Shown: positions 1-9,285, counted from the stretch's first letter. The stretch: 62,126 nucleotides of DNA from an uncultured Parvularculaceae bacterium (GCA_913055785.1 CAJXLJ010000015.1:1-62126), one strand, 5' to 3'. The notes: generated by a model not told the origin, from the sequence alone. Program-made: numbers and translations.

Positions 1-473
<473 letters not shown>

Positions 474-564
474 CGTTTAAAACTCATGCGCGGCGAACGG
501 TTCGTTCGATTGACGAACCTTCGCGCGGTTAGACAATGTATTCTCACATCAAATCGTTTTTGCC

Positions 565-684
565 GGCCTGGTGGTTATGGCGGGGAGCCTCCACCCGATC
601 CCATTCCGAACTCGGTCGTTAAAGTCCCCAGCGCTGATGGTACTACGTCTTAAGGCGTGGGAGAGTAAGTCGCCGCCAGGCCTG
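565..684 (+). rRNA. rrf: 5S ribosomal RNA
   Basis: The stretch has the 5S signature: the cccgatcccattccgaactc core at about 595-614 and terminal arms (gcctggtgg and ccgccaggc) that pair to close the molecule. It is about 120 nt and sits about 90 nt after the 23S end, the usual rrl-rrf order. No tRNA gene follows it before the next coding region. Ends are estimated from the pairing arms. Confidence 0.95.
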
Positions 685-836
685 CAAAGCCGATTTGACC
701 CTTCTTTGCTTGTATTTATTTTCCTAATTACTTGCTTCTTAAGCATTTTCTTGCGCCGTACAATGAAGCGCGCGTGAATATTGTTTTGGACTACTATTGC
801 GTGTAACCTCCTTGCATACGGCGCAAGGAGGGGGCT

Positions 837-2411
837 ATGCGCATTTTTCTTCTCGTGTTGTGTGCTTTTTTATTTTCTGGTTGCGCAAATCTGAATTCAA
901 TCTACCGCCCGCATAATGTGAAAGGCGGACGCGTCGCGCTCGTCGATGCTAAACAGCGCGGCATCCTGACAAACAGAGTAGAGGTTCCGGTGGAGGCGAA
1001 ATTAATTCGCGACCCGGCGACCGGAAAAGTTACCAGTACTGAATACAGCAAAAAAACAGCCACGCTGGCTCGGTTTTGCGCGGAACCCAGTCCGGACGTT
1101 TTCTCGGTATTAAGCTCTTCATTGGCGGCTGTCGCCAGCTATTCGCAGACGGCGGAAGAGCGCAGCGCCGCCCTGAATTTGGCGGCGCAGATTTCAGAGT
1201 CCGGCTCCACCATTCAACGCACGCAAACAATACAGACGTTGCGGGAAATGATGTATCGGCTATGCGAGCGTCATATGAACGGCGCCATTGACGATGAGCT
1301 GTTTGAGATTCAGGCGGCGCGTGATCAGCGCATCATCGTTTCCATTCTGGCGATTGAACAATTGACGAATGCGGTTCGACCCGAGCCTGTGCGGATCACT
1401 GCAACCTCGACGGCGAACGCCGGCGCAGACCTCGCCGCGATCCGTTCCGAATTGGAAGAAGCCCGTAAACTTGAGGAAAAGAAAAAAGAAGAACTTGAAG
1501 AAAAGGAGCAAAAGCTAAGCGAAGCCGAGAAAAAGCTGGCTGACGCGAAAAAACCTGCCGCCAGTTCGGGCGGGCAGTCGGGCTCCAATCCTCCGGCGGG
1601 AGCCGGCGGCCAAACGGGATCGGGCGGACAGTCAGGCGCCGGCGGTCAATCCTCGTCAGGAGGTCAGGCCGGCGGGAGCGGGGGCGGGCAGCCGCCTGCG
1701 TCGGGCTCGAACGGCGCGCAATCCGGCTCGGACGGTGGTCAGTCGTCGGGCGCCGCCGGCGGTGCTGGCGGTCAAACCTCGGGCGCTGCAGGCCAGTCTG
1801 GCGGCGGGCAATCGACAGGTTCAAATGGTCAATCCTCGGGTTCGAGTAGCGGTCAATCCGGGGCGGGCGGTCAGGCCGGGACGGGCGCGCAGACCGGCGG
1901 CGGGCAGCCGCCGCAACAAGCTGAGGATAAGCCCGACCTGAAAGCGCTTGAAGCGGCGGTCGAGGAAGCCAAAGCGGAAAAGGATCTGGCTCAGGAAAAT
2001 TATAACGACGCCAAAAAACTAGTCGAAAAATTAAAAGGACTGCTGGAGCAGCCAAATCCGGTTACAGTCGCCGGCTTCGCAGGCGGCGCTTTCGGCAGCA
2101 GTTATGCGCCGAAACCGGTGACCGACAAGATTGCCGACGCTGTCACGGCGATCGTCAAAGAGAATATGGACTTCGATGAAGTTGCGCAGAAATGCCTTAT
2201 TTTTCTCGAAAAACCGGGCGTTGGCGCTGACGTAAAGGATTTCTGCAAGCAGCATATCACGAACAGAACGTTGCGTGAGTTAAATGCAATGCTTCAAACA
2301 GCGGCGAACTCTTCCAGCCCGGATCGTGCGTATGAGGTGCTGGAAAAAGCATTAGGCGATGACGAAAAAACGATTTTCGACTTTTTGCAGCTCCCGGATG
2401 ACGGCGACTGA
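837..2411 (+). CDS. lipoprotein with Gly/Ser/Gln-rich central region, function unknown
   Basis: The 524-residue product starts with a lipoprotein signal: a hydrophobic stretch, then FSGC with the acylated Cys at residue 16 (Phe at -3 is a mild deviation from the lipobox). Residues 17-195 look globular and helical. Residues about 200-245 are Glu/Lys/Ala-rich and likely coiled coil. About 245-365 is a low-complexity run built on repeated SGGQ/AGGQ units, and about 368-400 is another coiled coil. A predicted helical domain ends the protein. Two helical parts joined by a long flexible tether suggest an envelope-spanning or filament-anchoring lipoprotein, but I recognise no family. A 94-residue gene follows 10 bases later and is probably co-transcribed. 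The start follows a purine-rich aaggagggggct site. Confidence 0.85.
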   Translation: MRIFLLVLCAFLFSGCANLNSIYRPHNVKGGRVALVDAKQRGILTNRVEVPVEAKLIRDPATGKVTSTEYSKKTATLARFCAEPSPDVFSVLSSSLAAVASYSQTAEERSAALNLAAQISESGSTIQRTQTIQTLREMMYRLCERHMNGAIDDELFEIQAARDQRIIVSILAIEQLTNAVRPEPVRITATSTANAGADLAAIRSELEEARKLEEKKKEELEEKEQKLSEAEKKLADAKKPAASSGGQSGSNPPAGAGGQTGSGGQSGAGGQSSSGGQAGGSGGGQPPASGSNGAQSGSDGGQSSGAAGGAGGQTSGAAGQSGGGQSTGSNGQSSGSSSGQSGAGGQAGTGAQTGGGQPPQQAEDKPDLKALEAAVEEAKAEKDLAQENYNDAKKLVEKLKGLLEQPNPVTVAGFAGGAFGSSYAPKPVTDKIADAVTAIVKENMDFDEVAQKCLIFLEKPGVGADVKDFCKQHITNRTLRELNAMLQTAANSSSPDRAYEVLEKALGDDEKTIFDFLQLPDDGD

Positions 2412-2421
2412 AGGTGCGATC

Positions 2422-2706
2422 ATGGCGAGACGAAAGATCAAAAATTACAGCGTCGGCTACTCCAGCAAGGAAGACCCGCCTGTCTTTATTATCCTTTATC
2501 TTTCGAGCCCAAAGGAAGAGGTCAAAATGCGCGCGTCGTCCGCCTCCGGCGCGATGATCTTAAGTCTTTTGGAAACCGGCAGGGCGGTGTTTGACGACGC
2601 GCCCAACAGCCGGACGATCTACGTCGCCGGCAAGACGGAAGCAAAAACCGCGGAAGCCGACGCTGGCGATGACGAAGTCTTTGATCGCTTGAAAGAGAGT
2701 GAATAG
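2422..2706 (+). CDS. small conserved-looking hypothetical protein
   Basis: The 94-residue product begins MARRKIKNYSV. An in-frame ATG exists 63 bases upstream, but it lies inside the preceding lipoprotein gene; the ATG at 2422 has gaagg about 8 bases before it and fits the 10-base gap. There is no signal peptide or membrane segment, so it should be cytoplasmic. The N-terminal half has alternating hydrophobic residues (VFIILYL) suggesting beta strands; the C-terminus is acidic. I do not recognise the family. Pairing with the upstream lipoprotein is the only functional clue. Confidence 0.7.
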   Translation: MARRKIKNYSVGYSSKEDPPVFIILYLSSPKEEVKMRASSASGAMILSLLETGRAVFDDAPNSRTIYVAGKTEAKTAEADAGDDEVFDRLKESE

Positions 2707-2964
2707 GCGTTTCTTGCGCTAACCGCGCTTGCCGCAGTCTGGCGGAGGGGGATATTGTCTGTATTTACGCCAGGCTCACCCCGGCGCTTTCAATAGTCCG
2801 GCCTCTTCCGGGGAATGGATTTGAACTTTGCTAATACCTCTAAACTTTTACTGAATATCCGAAGGGTGAAATGTGGTTGCGCTTAGATAGCGCATCGATT
2901 CACACGGATTGTTTACAGGCGCTTCATTAAGCTTTCAGGCGAAATCCTGCCGCCGGAAAGCCAG

Positions 2965-3972
2965 ATGCCGATATTCGACCATGCCGGGGACTATGTTGCG
3001 GGCGCCGCCGGTTCGGTGAAGGCGCTTTTCGTGAATCCGGGCAGTTTTTTAAGTCCGGCGCCGCTTGTCGTCGCCCTAATTATCGCGGGCGCGGCGATTG
3101 CGCTGCGCCGCCACAAGAGCGGCGCGCAATTTAACCTTCAGGCCCTGTTACGCGCGCTGTTTCCCGCGTCGGTCTGGAAACATGTTTCCACCCGTCATGA
3201 TGCGGCGATCATCCTGATCAATGAGGGGCTTTTGTTTTTCCTGACCGCGAGCGCCGCGATGTTAGTTGCGCCGCTGGCGATCGGCGTCGCTGAACTCGCC
3301 GGGGCTGAAACGCGGCTGCTAAATCCGCCTTCGACCAATTTCTGGATGCTGGCGTTGTTCGGGCTCTATTTTGCGCTCGCCTGGGACTTCATGAACACAT
3401 ACGCCCATTACCTGAAACACAAGGTTCCGCTGCTCTGGGAGTTTCACAAGGTTCATCACTGCGCGGAAGTGCTGACGCCCCTGACGGCGCTGCGCCGCCA
3501 TCCGGTTGAAATCATCGCGAGCTCTCTCATCACCGGAAGCGGGATGGCGCTCGCGGTGATCATCTGGGCGCTCGTCTTCGGCGCACCGGGCAAGGCGCAC
3601 GAAGTCGGCGGCGCTGTCGGCCTCGTCTATCTTTGGCGTCTCCTCGGCTACAACATCCGGCACAGCCATGTGTGGATCAGCTATGGGCCGTTCTGGAACC
3701 GTTTCCTGATGTCGCCCGCCCATCACCAGCTCCATCACAGCCGCGAACCGCGTCACTACGACTGCAATTTCGGCCACATCTTCACTTTCTGGGACCGGCT
3801 TTTCGGTACGCTTTATCAACCGGTTGAGGGAGAGGTGTTCGAACTCGGGATTGAGCGCGAAGAAAACGAAAAATTGCGAACCTTGAGCGCGCTCTATTTT
3901 CGGCCGCTGAAAAAAGCCGCCGAGCGTTTCGCTCCTCAACGAAGGCCGCTAGCGGCGCCGCCGGCGGAGTAG
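2965..3972 (+). CDS. sterol desaturase / fatty acid hydroxylase family membrane protein
   Basis: The 335-residue protein has several hydrophobic segments in its first 200 residues and the clustered histidines of the fatty acid hydroxylase superfamily (PF04116): HYLKH at about 148-152, FHKVHH about 10 residues later, and HQLHHS near 253-258. These ligate the di-iron centre used for C-H hydroxylation or desaturation of lipids. It is followed 4 bases later by an MBOAT acyltransferase, so the two are probably co-transcribed and may act on the same envelope lipid. A clear paralogue of equal length lies at 6389-7399 on the other strand. The substrate cannot be told from sequence: sterol, hopanoid, carotenoid and acyl-chain hydroxylases all belong here. 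Confidence 0.9.
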   Translation: MPIFDHAGDYVAGAAGSVKALFVNPGSFLSPAPLVVALIIAGAAIALRRHKSGAQFNLQALLRALFPASVWKHVSTRHDAAIILINEGLLFFLTASAAMLVAPLAIGVAELAGAETRLLNPPSTNFWMLALFGLYFALAWDFMNTYAHYLKHKVPLLWEFHKVHHCAEVLTPLTALRRHPVEIIASSLITGSGMALAVIIWALVFGAPGKAHEVGGAVGLVYLWRLLGYNIRHSHVWISYGPFWNRFLMSPAHHQLHHSREPRHYDCNFGHIFTFWDRLFGTLYQPVEGEVFELGIEREENEKLRTLSALYFRPLKKAAERFAPQRRPLAAPPAE

Positions 3973-3976
3973 GGCG

Positions 3977-5437
3977 ATGCTGTTTTCCTCGCTGGGTTTT
4001 CTCTTTTGCTTCCTGCCGATGACGCTGGCCGCGGTGTGCGTGGCGATGCGCCTCAAAGGTCGGCGCGCGGCGCTCGCGGTGTTGCTCGCCGCATCGCTCA
4101 TTTTCTACGCCTGGCAGACGCCGTCCTACATTTTCCTGATTGGCGCTTCGATCCTCGTCAATTACGCGTTCGGTCGGCGCATTCTCAAAAGAGGTTCGAA
4201 AAAAACGCTCGCGCTCGGCGTCGCATTCAATCTCGCGCTGCTCGGGTGGTTCAAATATATCGGCCTTTTTTCATCGACCCTGAGCGACCTCGCCCATGTG
4301 AACGTTACAGTCGATGGCGTCGTCCTGCCGCTGGCGATTTCCTTTTTCACGTTTCAGCAGATCGCCTATCTTTGCGATTGCCTGAAGGATGAAGGGCGCG
4401 GCTACTCGCTGCTCGACTATGCGTTGTTCGTGGCGTTCTTTCCGCAGCTGATCGCAGGCCCCATCGTTCACCACAAGGAAGTAACGCCGCAATTTTCCGG
4501 TGACCGTTTCGCGCGCTTCAAAGCCGACGATCTCGCCGCCGGCGTTTTTCTGTTTTCAATCGGGCTCGCCAAGAAAGTGCTGGTCGCTGACGGGCTTGCG
4601 CCGCTTGCCGACGGCGTTTTCGATGCGGCGGGGCTCGGTCTGGCGATCCCGCCGGTGGAAGCGTGGGCGGGGCTTATCGCCTACAGCTTCCAGATCTATT
4701 TCGATTTTTCGGGCTATTCCGACATGGCGCTGGGCCTTGCGTTAATGTACGGCGTGAAACTGCCGATGAATTTCAACTCGCCCTACAAGGCGCGCTCCAT
4801 TGTCGATTTCTGGCGCCGCTGGCACATCACCCTGTCCCGCTTCCTGCGCGACTATCTTTACATCCCGCTCGGCGGCAACCGCAAAGGCGGGCTCCTGCGC
4901 TATCGCAATCTGTTCATCGTCATGCTGCTCGGCGGGCTTTGGCACGGCGCCGCCTGGACGTTCATGGTCTGGGGCGGTCTTCACGGGGCGTATCTTTGCC
5001 TCAACCATTTTTGGGACCGCGCTATTGGCGATCGCTACCGCCTGCCGCCGTCGATCGCGGTGCTCATGACCTTTCTCGCCGCGAGTCTCGCCTGGGTGTT
5101 CTTCCGCGCCGAAAGCTTTCCGGCGGCGTTCGCCATGCTTGGCGCGCTTTCCGGTGCCGGCGCCGGGGCGGCGAGCGTCTTGTCGAGCACGGAGCTTTAC
5201 GCCTATCCGCTGATCGGGCTCGCCGCGCTGATCGTCTGGGGCGCGCCCAATGCGCTTGAGCTTCTGGAGCGGTTTAAAACACGCGCTCCGGCGCCGGGCG
5301 CCAACGCCGGCGGTCCGGCGATGGCGCTTGTTCAGCATCGCGCGCTGCTGATGGCGCTGCTTGGCGCCGCCGCCGCGCTCTCTGTCTTTATACTGATGAC
5401 ATCCGGTCCCTATGAATTCATCTATTTCCAGTTCTAG
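3977..5437 (+). CDS. MBOAT family O-acyltransferase (AlgI-like)
   Basis: The 486-residue multi-spanning protein matches the AlgI/DltB branch of membrane-bound O-acyltransferases. The block YKARSIVDFWRRWHITLSRF and the following YIPLGGNR segment are family hallmarks, and LWHGAAW near residue 323 carries the presumed catalytic His. AlgI proteins pass an acyl group, usually acetyl, across the inner membrane to a periplasmic or extracellular acceptor. The next gene overlaps by 26 bases and encodes an SGNH-like protein, the usual partner type. The upstream hydroxylase gene is 4 bases away. No alginate genes are present, so alginate acetylation is not implied. Confidence 0.93.
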   Translation: MLFSSLGFLFCFLPMTLAAVCVAMRLKGRRAALAVLLAASLIFYAWQTPSYIFLIGASILVNYAFGRRILKRGSKKTLALGVAFNLALLGWFKYIGLFSSTLSDLAHVNVTVDGVVLPLAISFFTFQQIAYLCDCLKDEGRGYSLLDYALFVAFFPQLIAGPIVHHKEVTPQFSGDRFARFKADDLAAGVFLFSIGLAKKVLVADGLAPLADGVFDAAGLGLAIPPVEAWAGLIAYSFQIYFDFSGYSDMALGLALMYGVKLPMNFNSPYKARSIVDFWRRWHITLSRFLRDYLYIPLGGNRKGGLLRYRNLFIVMLLGGLWHGAAWTFMVWGGLHGAYLCLNHFWDRAIGDRYRLPPSIAVLMTFLAASLAWVFFRAESFPAAFAMLGALSGAGAGAASVLSSTELYAYPLIGLAALIVWGAPNALELLERFKTRAPAPGANAGGPAMALVQHRALLMALLGAAAALSVFILMTSGPYEFIYFQF

Positions 5438-6392
5438 CCGGCTCATCGCTGTGTTCGCCGCAAGCCTCGTCGCCATGCTGGCGGCGCTCATCGGCGCGAG
5501 CGAATGGCTGGTGCGGGAGAAGGCCGCGCCTGCGGATACGTTCGGGCGGCATGTGGCGCTGTTTCAGGAAACGGCCTCGCCCTATGCGGCGTTCGGCGAC
5601 AGCCATGTGGCGCGCAATTTCGCCGCTGCGGGCCCCGTCGTAAACCTTGCTTACCCTTCTGAAAATATTGAGAAAATGGCCTGGAAGGCGAAGCGCTATC
5701 TCGATCGGGTCGAGCGGCCCGAAGCCGTCCTCATCCAGGCCGACGCGCATCTGTTCTCCGAGTATCGCGCGCAATCCGGGCTCGGCGACTACCGTCAGGC
5801 TTTCGGTCTTGAAGCGCCGCCGCTGCTGTTTTCCTTGTCGCCGCGCTATCGCCCACAACTGATCGCCTTGTGGAAGGCTTTTCTCGTGAATGGCGGCGTT
5901 CTGGAGTCCGGCATCGAGATGACGCCTGAAGGCGCACTCCTTTCTCCGGGCGATCTCTCCCGTTGGCCGGAACCGCGGATTGAAATCTTCGTGCGCGGCC
6001 GCGTCGAGTTGCAACGCCCGGCGGAAGATTTCTCATCCTCGGCGGAAGCCAAAGCCTACAGGGACATGGTTGCGCGTTTTACGGAAAGCGGCGCCACGGT
6101 TTGCCTCGTCTCGTTCCCCTTGTCGCCGGCCTATCGGGCGGCGCTGGACGCGTTGCCCGATCAAGACCGGGGGCGTTATGAAGCGGCGCATGAGTTTTTT
6201 GAGAACCTCGCAGCAGCGCCGGATGTTCGCCTGATTGACGACCGGTCCCGTTATTCAGATCCCGAATTGTTCCGCGATCCTGATCATCTCAATAAAAAAG
6301 GCGCGCTGCTTTATGGTCCGCTGCTGCAGGACGCCTGTTTCGGCGGGGCCGGCGAGGGCGCGCGGATCGCCGCTGTCCCGTTGGGACCTTAA
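5412..6392 (+). CDS. SGNH-hydrolase-like partner of the MBOAT acyltransferase
   Basis: The 326-residue product has one N-terminal hydrophobic segment (about residues 11-30), a signal anchor that would place the rest in the periplasm. It carries an SGNH block I (AFGDSH, Ser about residue 64) and a late DPDHLN motif at about residues 289-294 that supplies the Asp and His of the triad. DltD, AlgJ and AlgX proteins share this arrangement and take the acyl group from their MBOAT partner to the acceptor. The start lies inside the MBOAT gene (26-base overlap), typical of translational coupling. Its stop overlaps by 4 bases the stop of the convergent paralogous hydroxylase. Confidence 0.82.
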   Translation: MNSSISSSSRLIAVFAASLVAMLAALIGASEWLVREKAAPADTFGRHVALFQETASPYAAFGDSHVARNFAAAGPVVNLAYPSENIEKMAWKAKRYLDRVERPEAVLIQADAHLFSEYRAQSGLGDYRQAFGLEAPPLLFSLSPRYRPQLIALWKAFLVNGGVLESGIEMTPEGALLSPGDLSRWPEPRIEIFVRGRVELQRPAEDFSSSAEAKAYRDMVARFTESGATVCLVSFPLSPAYRAALDALPDQDRGRYEAAHEFFENLAAAPDVRLIDDRSRYSDPELFRDPDHLNKKGALLYGPLLQDACFGGAGEGARIAAVPLGP

Positions 6393-7399
6393 GCGACCGG
6401 GCCGGGTTCGCGCCGCGCCGGCGATGATGGCGTTTTCGAAATCAGCGCCGCGCCGCTTTCCCTGAAGGGCGCAAGCCATGCGTCCCTGAGCGTCGGATGC
6501 GGCTGCTCAATCCTCACGCCGTCTGCGCCGGCGACGCCGAATTCGAGATCTTCATAGGCGTCGGGCGTATAGAGCGTGCCGAACATCCAGTCCCACAGCG
6601 CGAATATCTCGCCATAATTTCTGTCGTGGTGTTCCGGCGCGCAGGAGTGATGGATCTGGTGCTGCGCCGGGCTGATGAAGATGCGGCTCCAGAACGGACC
6701 GTAGGAAAGCCAGATATGGGAATGACGCAAATTCGCGCCGCCCCAGTAGAACGTCGCATAGATGACATTGACCCCGAGTATGGTCATGAGGTCGCTTGCG
6801 CCGAACGCCGCAAAGATCAGCCCCTGAACCGGCCCGACAAGGAAGGCGTTGGAGACGGCGCGGATCAGATCGTAAACCGGATGCTTGCGCGCGAAGGTGA
6901 TGGGGGTCAGCGTTTCGGCGCTGTGATGGAGCTTGTGAAACGGCCAGAAAACCGGGTTCTCGTGATGGAGGCGATGAACCCAGTATGAGGTAAAGTCGCT
7001 GGCGAAGGTGATGGCGACGGTCATGACCGCCAGCGCGAGTAACGTCGGGTCGGTCTTCGCCGTTTCAGGATCGACAAATTGTGACGCAATCCAATAGGCG
7101 CTGGTCACCGTCGCGGCGCGGCTCGCCAGCGCCAGGAACGGCGTGAACAGCCGATTCGCCAGCACGACTTTCAGATCGACCAGCGAAGAGGGATGCAGAT
7201 AGACGCGGCGGTCGAATAGATAGGCAAGGAAATCCTTGCGCCCCCGCGCTTCGAGCGCCTTGCGGTTGAGGCGGAAGGCGATGAAGGCGAGGAGGGCGGC
7301 TGTCGCAAGATAGGGCGCGTAAAACCTCGAAAACGGGCCGATCAGCCCGTCGAGATTGGCCAGGACGCTCCCGGCCGCCGATAGCGCTTGCTGCAACAT
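6389..7399 (-). CDS. sterol desaturase / fatty acid hydroxylase family membrane protein (second copy)
   Basis: The 336-residue product has the same architecture and His clusters as the gene at 2965-3972: HRLHH, FHKLHHSAETLTP and HQIHHS. The region around WLSYGPFWSR and the following ISPAQHQIHH block matches the first copy almost residue for residue, so the two are paralogues. It is expected to be a di-iron inner-membrane lipid hydroxylase. It converges on the MBOAT/SGNH pair with a 4-base stop overlap, so it needs its own promoter, between 7400 and 7527. Substrate unknown. Confidence 0.9.
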   Translation of the reverse strand: MLQQALSAAGSVLANLDGLIGPFSRFYAPYLATAALLAFIAFRLNRKALEARGRKDFLAYLFDRRVYLHPSSLVDLKVVLANRLFTPFLALASRAATVTSAYWIASQFVDPETAKTDPTLLALAVMTVAITFASDFTSYWVHRLHHENPVFWPFHKLHHSAETLTPITFARKHPVYDLIRAVSNAFLVGPVQGLIFAAFGASDLMTILGVNVIYATFYWGGANLRHSHIWLSYGPFWSRIFISPAQHQIHHSCAPEHHDRNYGEIFALWDWMFGTLYTPDAYEDLEFGVAGADGVRIEQPHPTLRDAWLAPFRESGAALISKTPSSPARREPGPVA

Positions 7400-7527
7400 G
7401 GAACCGGCTTAGACTGGCGCGCTGAATGGACGGTTAAGCGGCGTACGCCGCCCCGCCCGGCGGGCGTTTGACGGCGGGCCAAAGATGGTTAATGAACGGT
7501 AAGGACAAAGCCCGGGAAGCGGGCGAT

Positions 7528-8253
7528 ATGGTAGAAGTCATGATGATGCGGGGCGCGTTCATCTTCTTGCTGCTGGCGTTTTCGGTCGCCGCCTGTTCGG
7601 GCGAGCGGGGCGACAAGGCTGCGCCGGACGAGGTTGTGCTGATCGAGGACGGCTCTGCGCCGCCCGAGCAGGACGTCAATCTCGATGTGTGGCTGGAGCG
7701 GCTCGAGGTCGGCAGCCGCGAGCTTTATTCGGCGCGCGAGGCGGTGGTCGAGGCGGCGGGGCTCGAACCCGGGGACCGCATCGCCGATATCGGCGCCGGC
7801 ACCGGGCTCTATACGCTGCTCTTCGCAGACGCCGTCGGCCCCAAGGGCCGGGTCTACGCGGAAGACATCGAGCCGATGTTCCTCAATCTCATCAATCAGC
7901 GCGTCGAAGACACGGGCTTTGCGAACGTCACCGCGGTGCTCGGGCGCGAAGACGACATCACCCTTCCGGAAGAATCCGTGGACGTCGTATTCATCGCCGA
8001 CACCTATCATTATTTCGAAAACCGCGAATCGATCATGCGCTCGATCTATAATGCGCTGAAACCCGGCGGCTCCCTCATCCTCGTCGAATTCGACATCGAA
8101 CCCGGCGAGGCGCGCCCCGACTACAAGTCCCATGTCCGTTTCGGCAAGGCGGGCGTCATCTCCGAGGTCGAATATATCGGCTTCAAGCTCGCCGACGCGC
8201 CGGCGGTCGAGGGGCTTGAAGAGAACTACTTCGTCCGGTTCGTTAAGCCGTAG
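7528..8253 (+). CDS. class I SAM-dependent methyltransferase with lipoprotein signal
   Basis: From the chosen ATG the product is 241 residues. It begins with a short charged end, a hydrophobic run and FSVAAC (Cys about residue 23), a credible lipobox. The mature part holds methyltransferase motif I, ADIGAGTGLYT, an acidic residue at the end of strand 2 (YAEDIEP) and the later ALKPGGSLILVEF strand. This is the Rossmann fold that binds SAM. The start at 7528 is chosen because gggaagcg lies 8 bases upstream; 7492 and 7540 are alternatives, and all keep the lipobox. An exported SAM-dependent enzyme is odd, because SAM is cytoplasmic. The signal may be a false positive or the fold may have another role. 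Confidence 0.8.
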   Translation: MVEVMMMRGAFIFLLLAFSVAACSGERGDKAAPDEVVLIEDGSAPPEQDVNLDVWLERLEVGSRELYSAREAVVEAAGLEPGDRIADIGAGTGLYTLLFADAVGPKGRVYAEDIEPMFLNLINQRVEDTGFANVTAVLGREDDITLPEESVDVVFIADTYHYFENRESIMRSIYNALKPGGSLILVEFDIEPGEARPDYKSHVRFGKAGVISEVEYIGFKLADAPAVEGLEENYFVRFVKP

Positions 8254-8504
8254 AGCGAAATAGTCAGTAGGCGGCAACGCGAGCTTTCACCTTGTATCGG
8301 CCTGCTAATTCCGCCTCTTGGACAAAATTCCGACTGAAAAGGTTGTAATACGTCTTAGTAAAGCGCATATGGCGTATGCGCCATGATTGAAGGCCGTCTA
8401 TTAGGCCTCTGAAGCAAGCTTCTTATACTCCTCCAAACATCGGCGGCATCTTTCGCGCCCGGAGCTATTTCGGGCGTTAACGCCTGTTTGAAAGGAATTA
8501 CAAA
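8254..8504 (+). other. long untranslated region ahead of the cold-shock gene
   Basis: About 250 bases without a gene separate the methyltransferase from csp. The stretch holds small inverted repeats (gcccg/cgggc at about 8459-8474 and a gcgcata/tatgcgc-type element near 8367-8386) and ends in aaaggaattac just before the csp ATG. Cold-shock mRNAs often have long structured leaders that refold with temperature, and this region is the right size. I see no recognised riboswitch. Confidence 0.4.
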
Positions 8505-8711
8505 ATGGCGACTGGAACAGTGAAATGGTATAACCCGCAAAAAGGCTTTGGCTTCATCGCGCCGGATGATGGCGGCAAAGATGTATTTGTTCATGCGACA
8601 GCTCTTGAAGCGGCAGGCATTCGCGGTCTGGACGACGGCCAGCAGGTCAGCTTCGAACTCCAGGAAGAACGCGGGAAAATCTCTGCGGGGCAACTAAAAA
8701 TCGCCGGCTAA
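8505..8711 (+). CDS. cspA: cold-shock domain protein
   Basis: The 68-residue protein is a single cold-shock domain. It contains RNP1 as GFGFIAPDD and RNP2 as VFVHATAL, which bind single-stranded nucleic acid. Such proteins melt RNA secondary structure at low temperature or act as antiterminators. The length matches CspA. An aaaggaatt ribosome site lies 7-8 bases before the ATG. The gene is followed by a terminator and then by two small genes and an IF-1 gene, a neighbourhood that groups translation and RNA-folding functions. Confidence 0.97.
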   Translation: MATGTVKWYNPQKGFGFIAPDDGGKDVFVHATALEAAGIRGLDDGQQVSFELQEERGKISAGQLKIAG

Positions 8712-8721
8712 GCCATATGCG

Positions 8722-8757
8722 CGACATAGGGCGCAACGCGGCGCTCTATGTCGTTTT
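8722..8757 (+). terminator. Rho-independent terminator after csp
   Basis: A 13-bp stem (arms 8722-8734 and 8741-8753, one G-T pair) closes a 6-base loop and is followed by TTTT. It begins 10 bases after the csp stop, so csp can be a single-gene transcript. Confidence 0.85.
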
Positions 8758-8775
8758 CGCCAGGAAAGGTTTTTC

Positions 8776-8988
8776 ATGACTCGCTCGCCTCGGGGCCAAT
8801 CGAATGCAAACCGGCAGGCCAGGCAGGAACGCGCGCAAGAGGCGGCGATAAATGACTTGAAGGTCGAAGCCGCACACCGTCGCGAAAAAACTAATAAATT
8901 ACGTAAATTGCGTTTAGAGCGTGAAGAAGCGGCGGCCGCGCGCTTCAAGTTATGGCGCGAGCGTAAATCCGCCGACAGCGATTGCTGA
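8776..8988 (+). CDS. small basic coiled-coil protein (copy 1)
   Basis: The 70-residue product is almost wholly charged and helical, with many Arg, Glu, Ala and Lys. Its core KTNKLRKLRLEREEAAA closely matches [16 protein letters not shown] in the next gene, so the two are duplicates. There is no signal peptide. A gene of this type between csp and infA is familiar in alphaproteobacteria, where it is annotated as hypothetical. RNA or ribosome binding would fit the charge and the neighbours, but this is inference. An aggaaagg site precedes the ATG. Confidence 0.7.
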   Translation: MTRSPRGQSNANRQARQERAQEAAINDLKVEAAHRREKTNKLRKLRLEREEAAAARFKLWRERKSADSDC

Positions 8989-9063
8989 TAGTCCTGACGC
9001 ATTACTGCTCGTGCAAAACTGAGCCGGTCAGGGCCAATTAAACTTATACTACCGAACACAAGG

Positions 9064-9285
9064 ATGATCGTTTTGAACGATAAACGGGCTGCTGCAGAAC
9101 GCAAATTATTCCGGGACATGGATAAAAAGGCGGCGTTGTCTGAAGCGGAAAAACTCCGGCGGGAGACGCTGAAGAAAACGGCGAAACTGCGTGCGCTGCG
9201 CCTTGAAAAAGAAGCGGCGGAACGCGCTGAAGAAGCGCTCAAGCCTAAAAAGAAAGCGAAACCCGCAAAGAAGCGAGAGTCCTGA
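9064..9285 (+). CDS. small basic coiled-coil protein (copy 2)
   Basis: The 73-residue product shares the KLRxLRLE+E core with the gene at 8776 and ends in a Lys/Pro/Ala tail ([13 protein letters not shown]). It is predicted helical and cytoplasmic. Its stop overlaps the IF-1 start by one base (TGATG), so it is translationally coupled to that gene. The ATG at 9064 follows acaagg; a TTG 9 bases later is an alternative. Function unknown; a role in translation or RNA handling is inferred only from coupling. Confidence 0.7.
   Translation: MIVLNDKRAAAERKLFRDMDKKAALSEAEKLRRETLKKTAKLRALRLEKEAAERAEEALKPKKKAKPAKKRES

Noticed and set aside
3977-5437. Alginate acetylation locus
   Set aside because: The MBOAT resembles AlgI, but no alginate polymerase or export genes are in the window.
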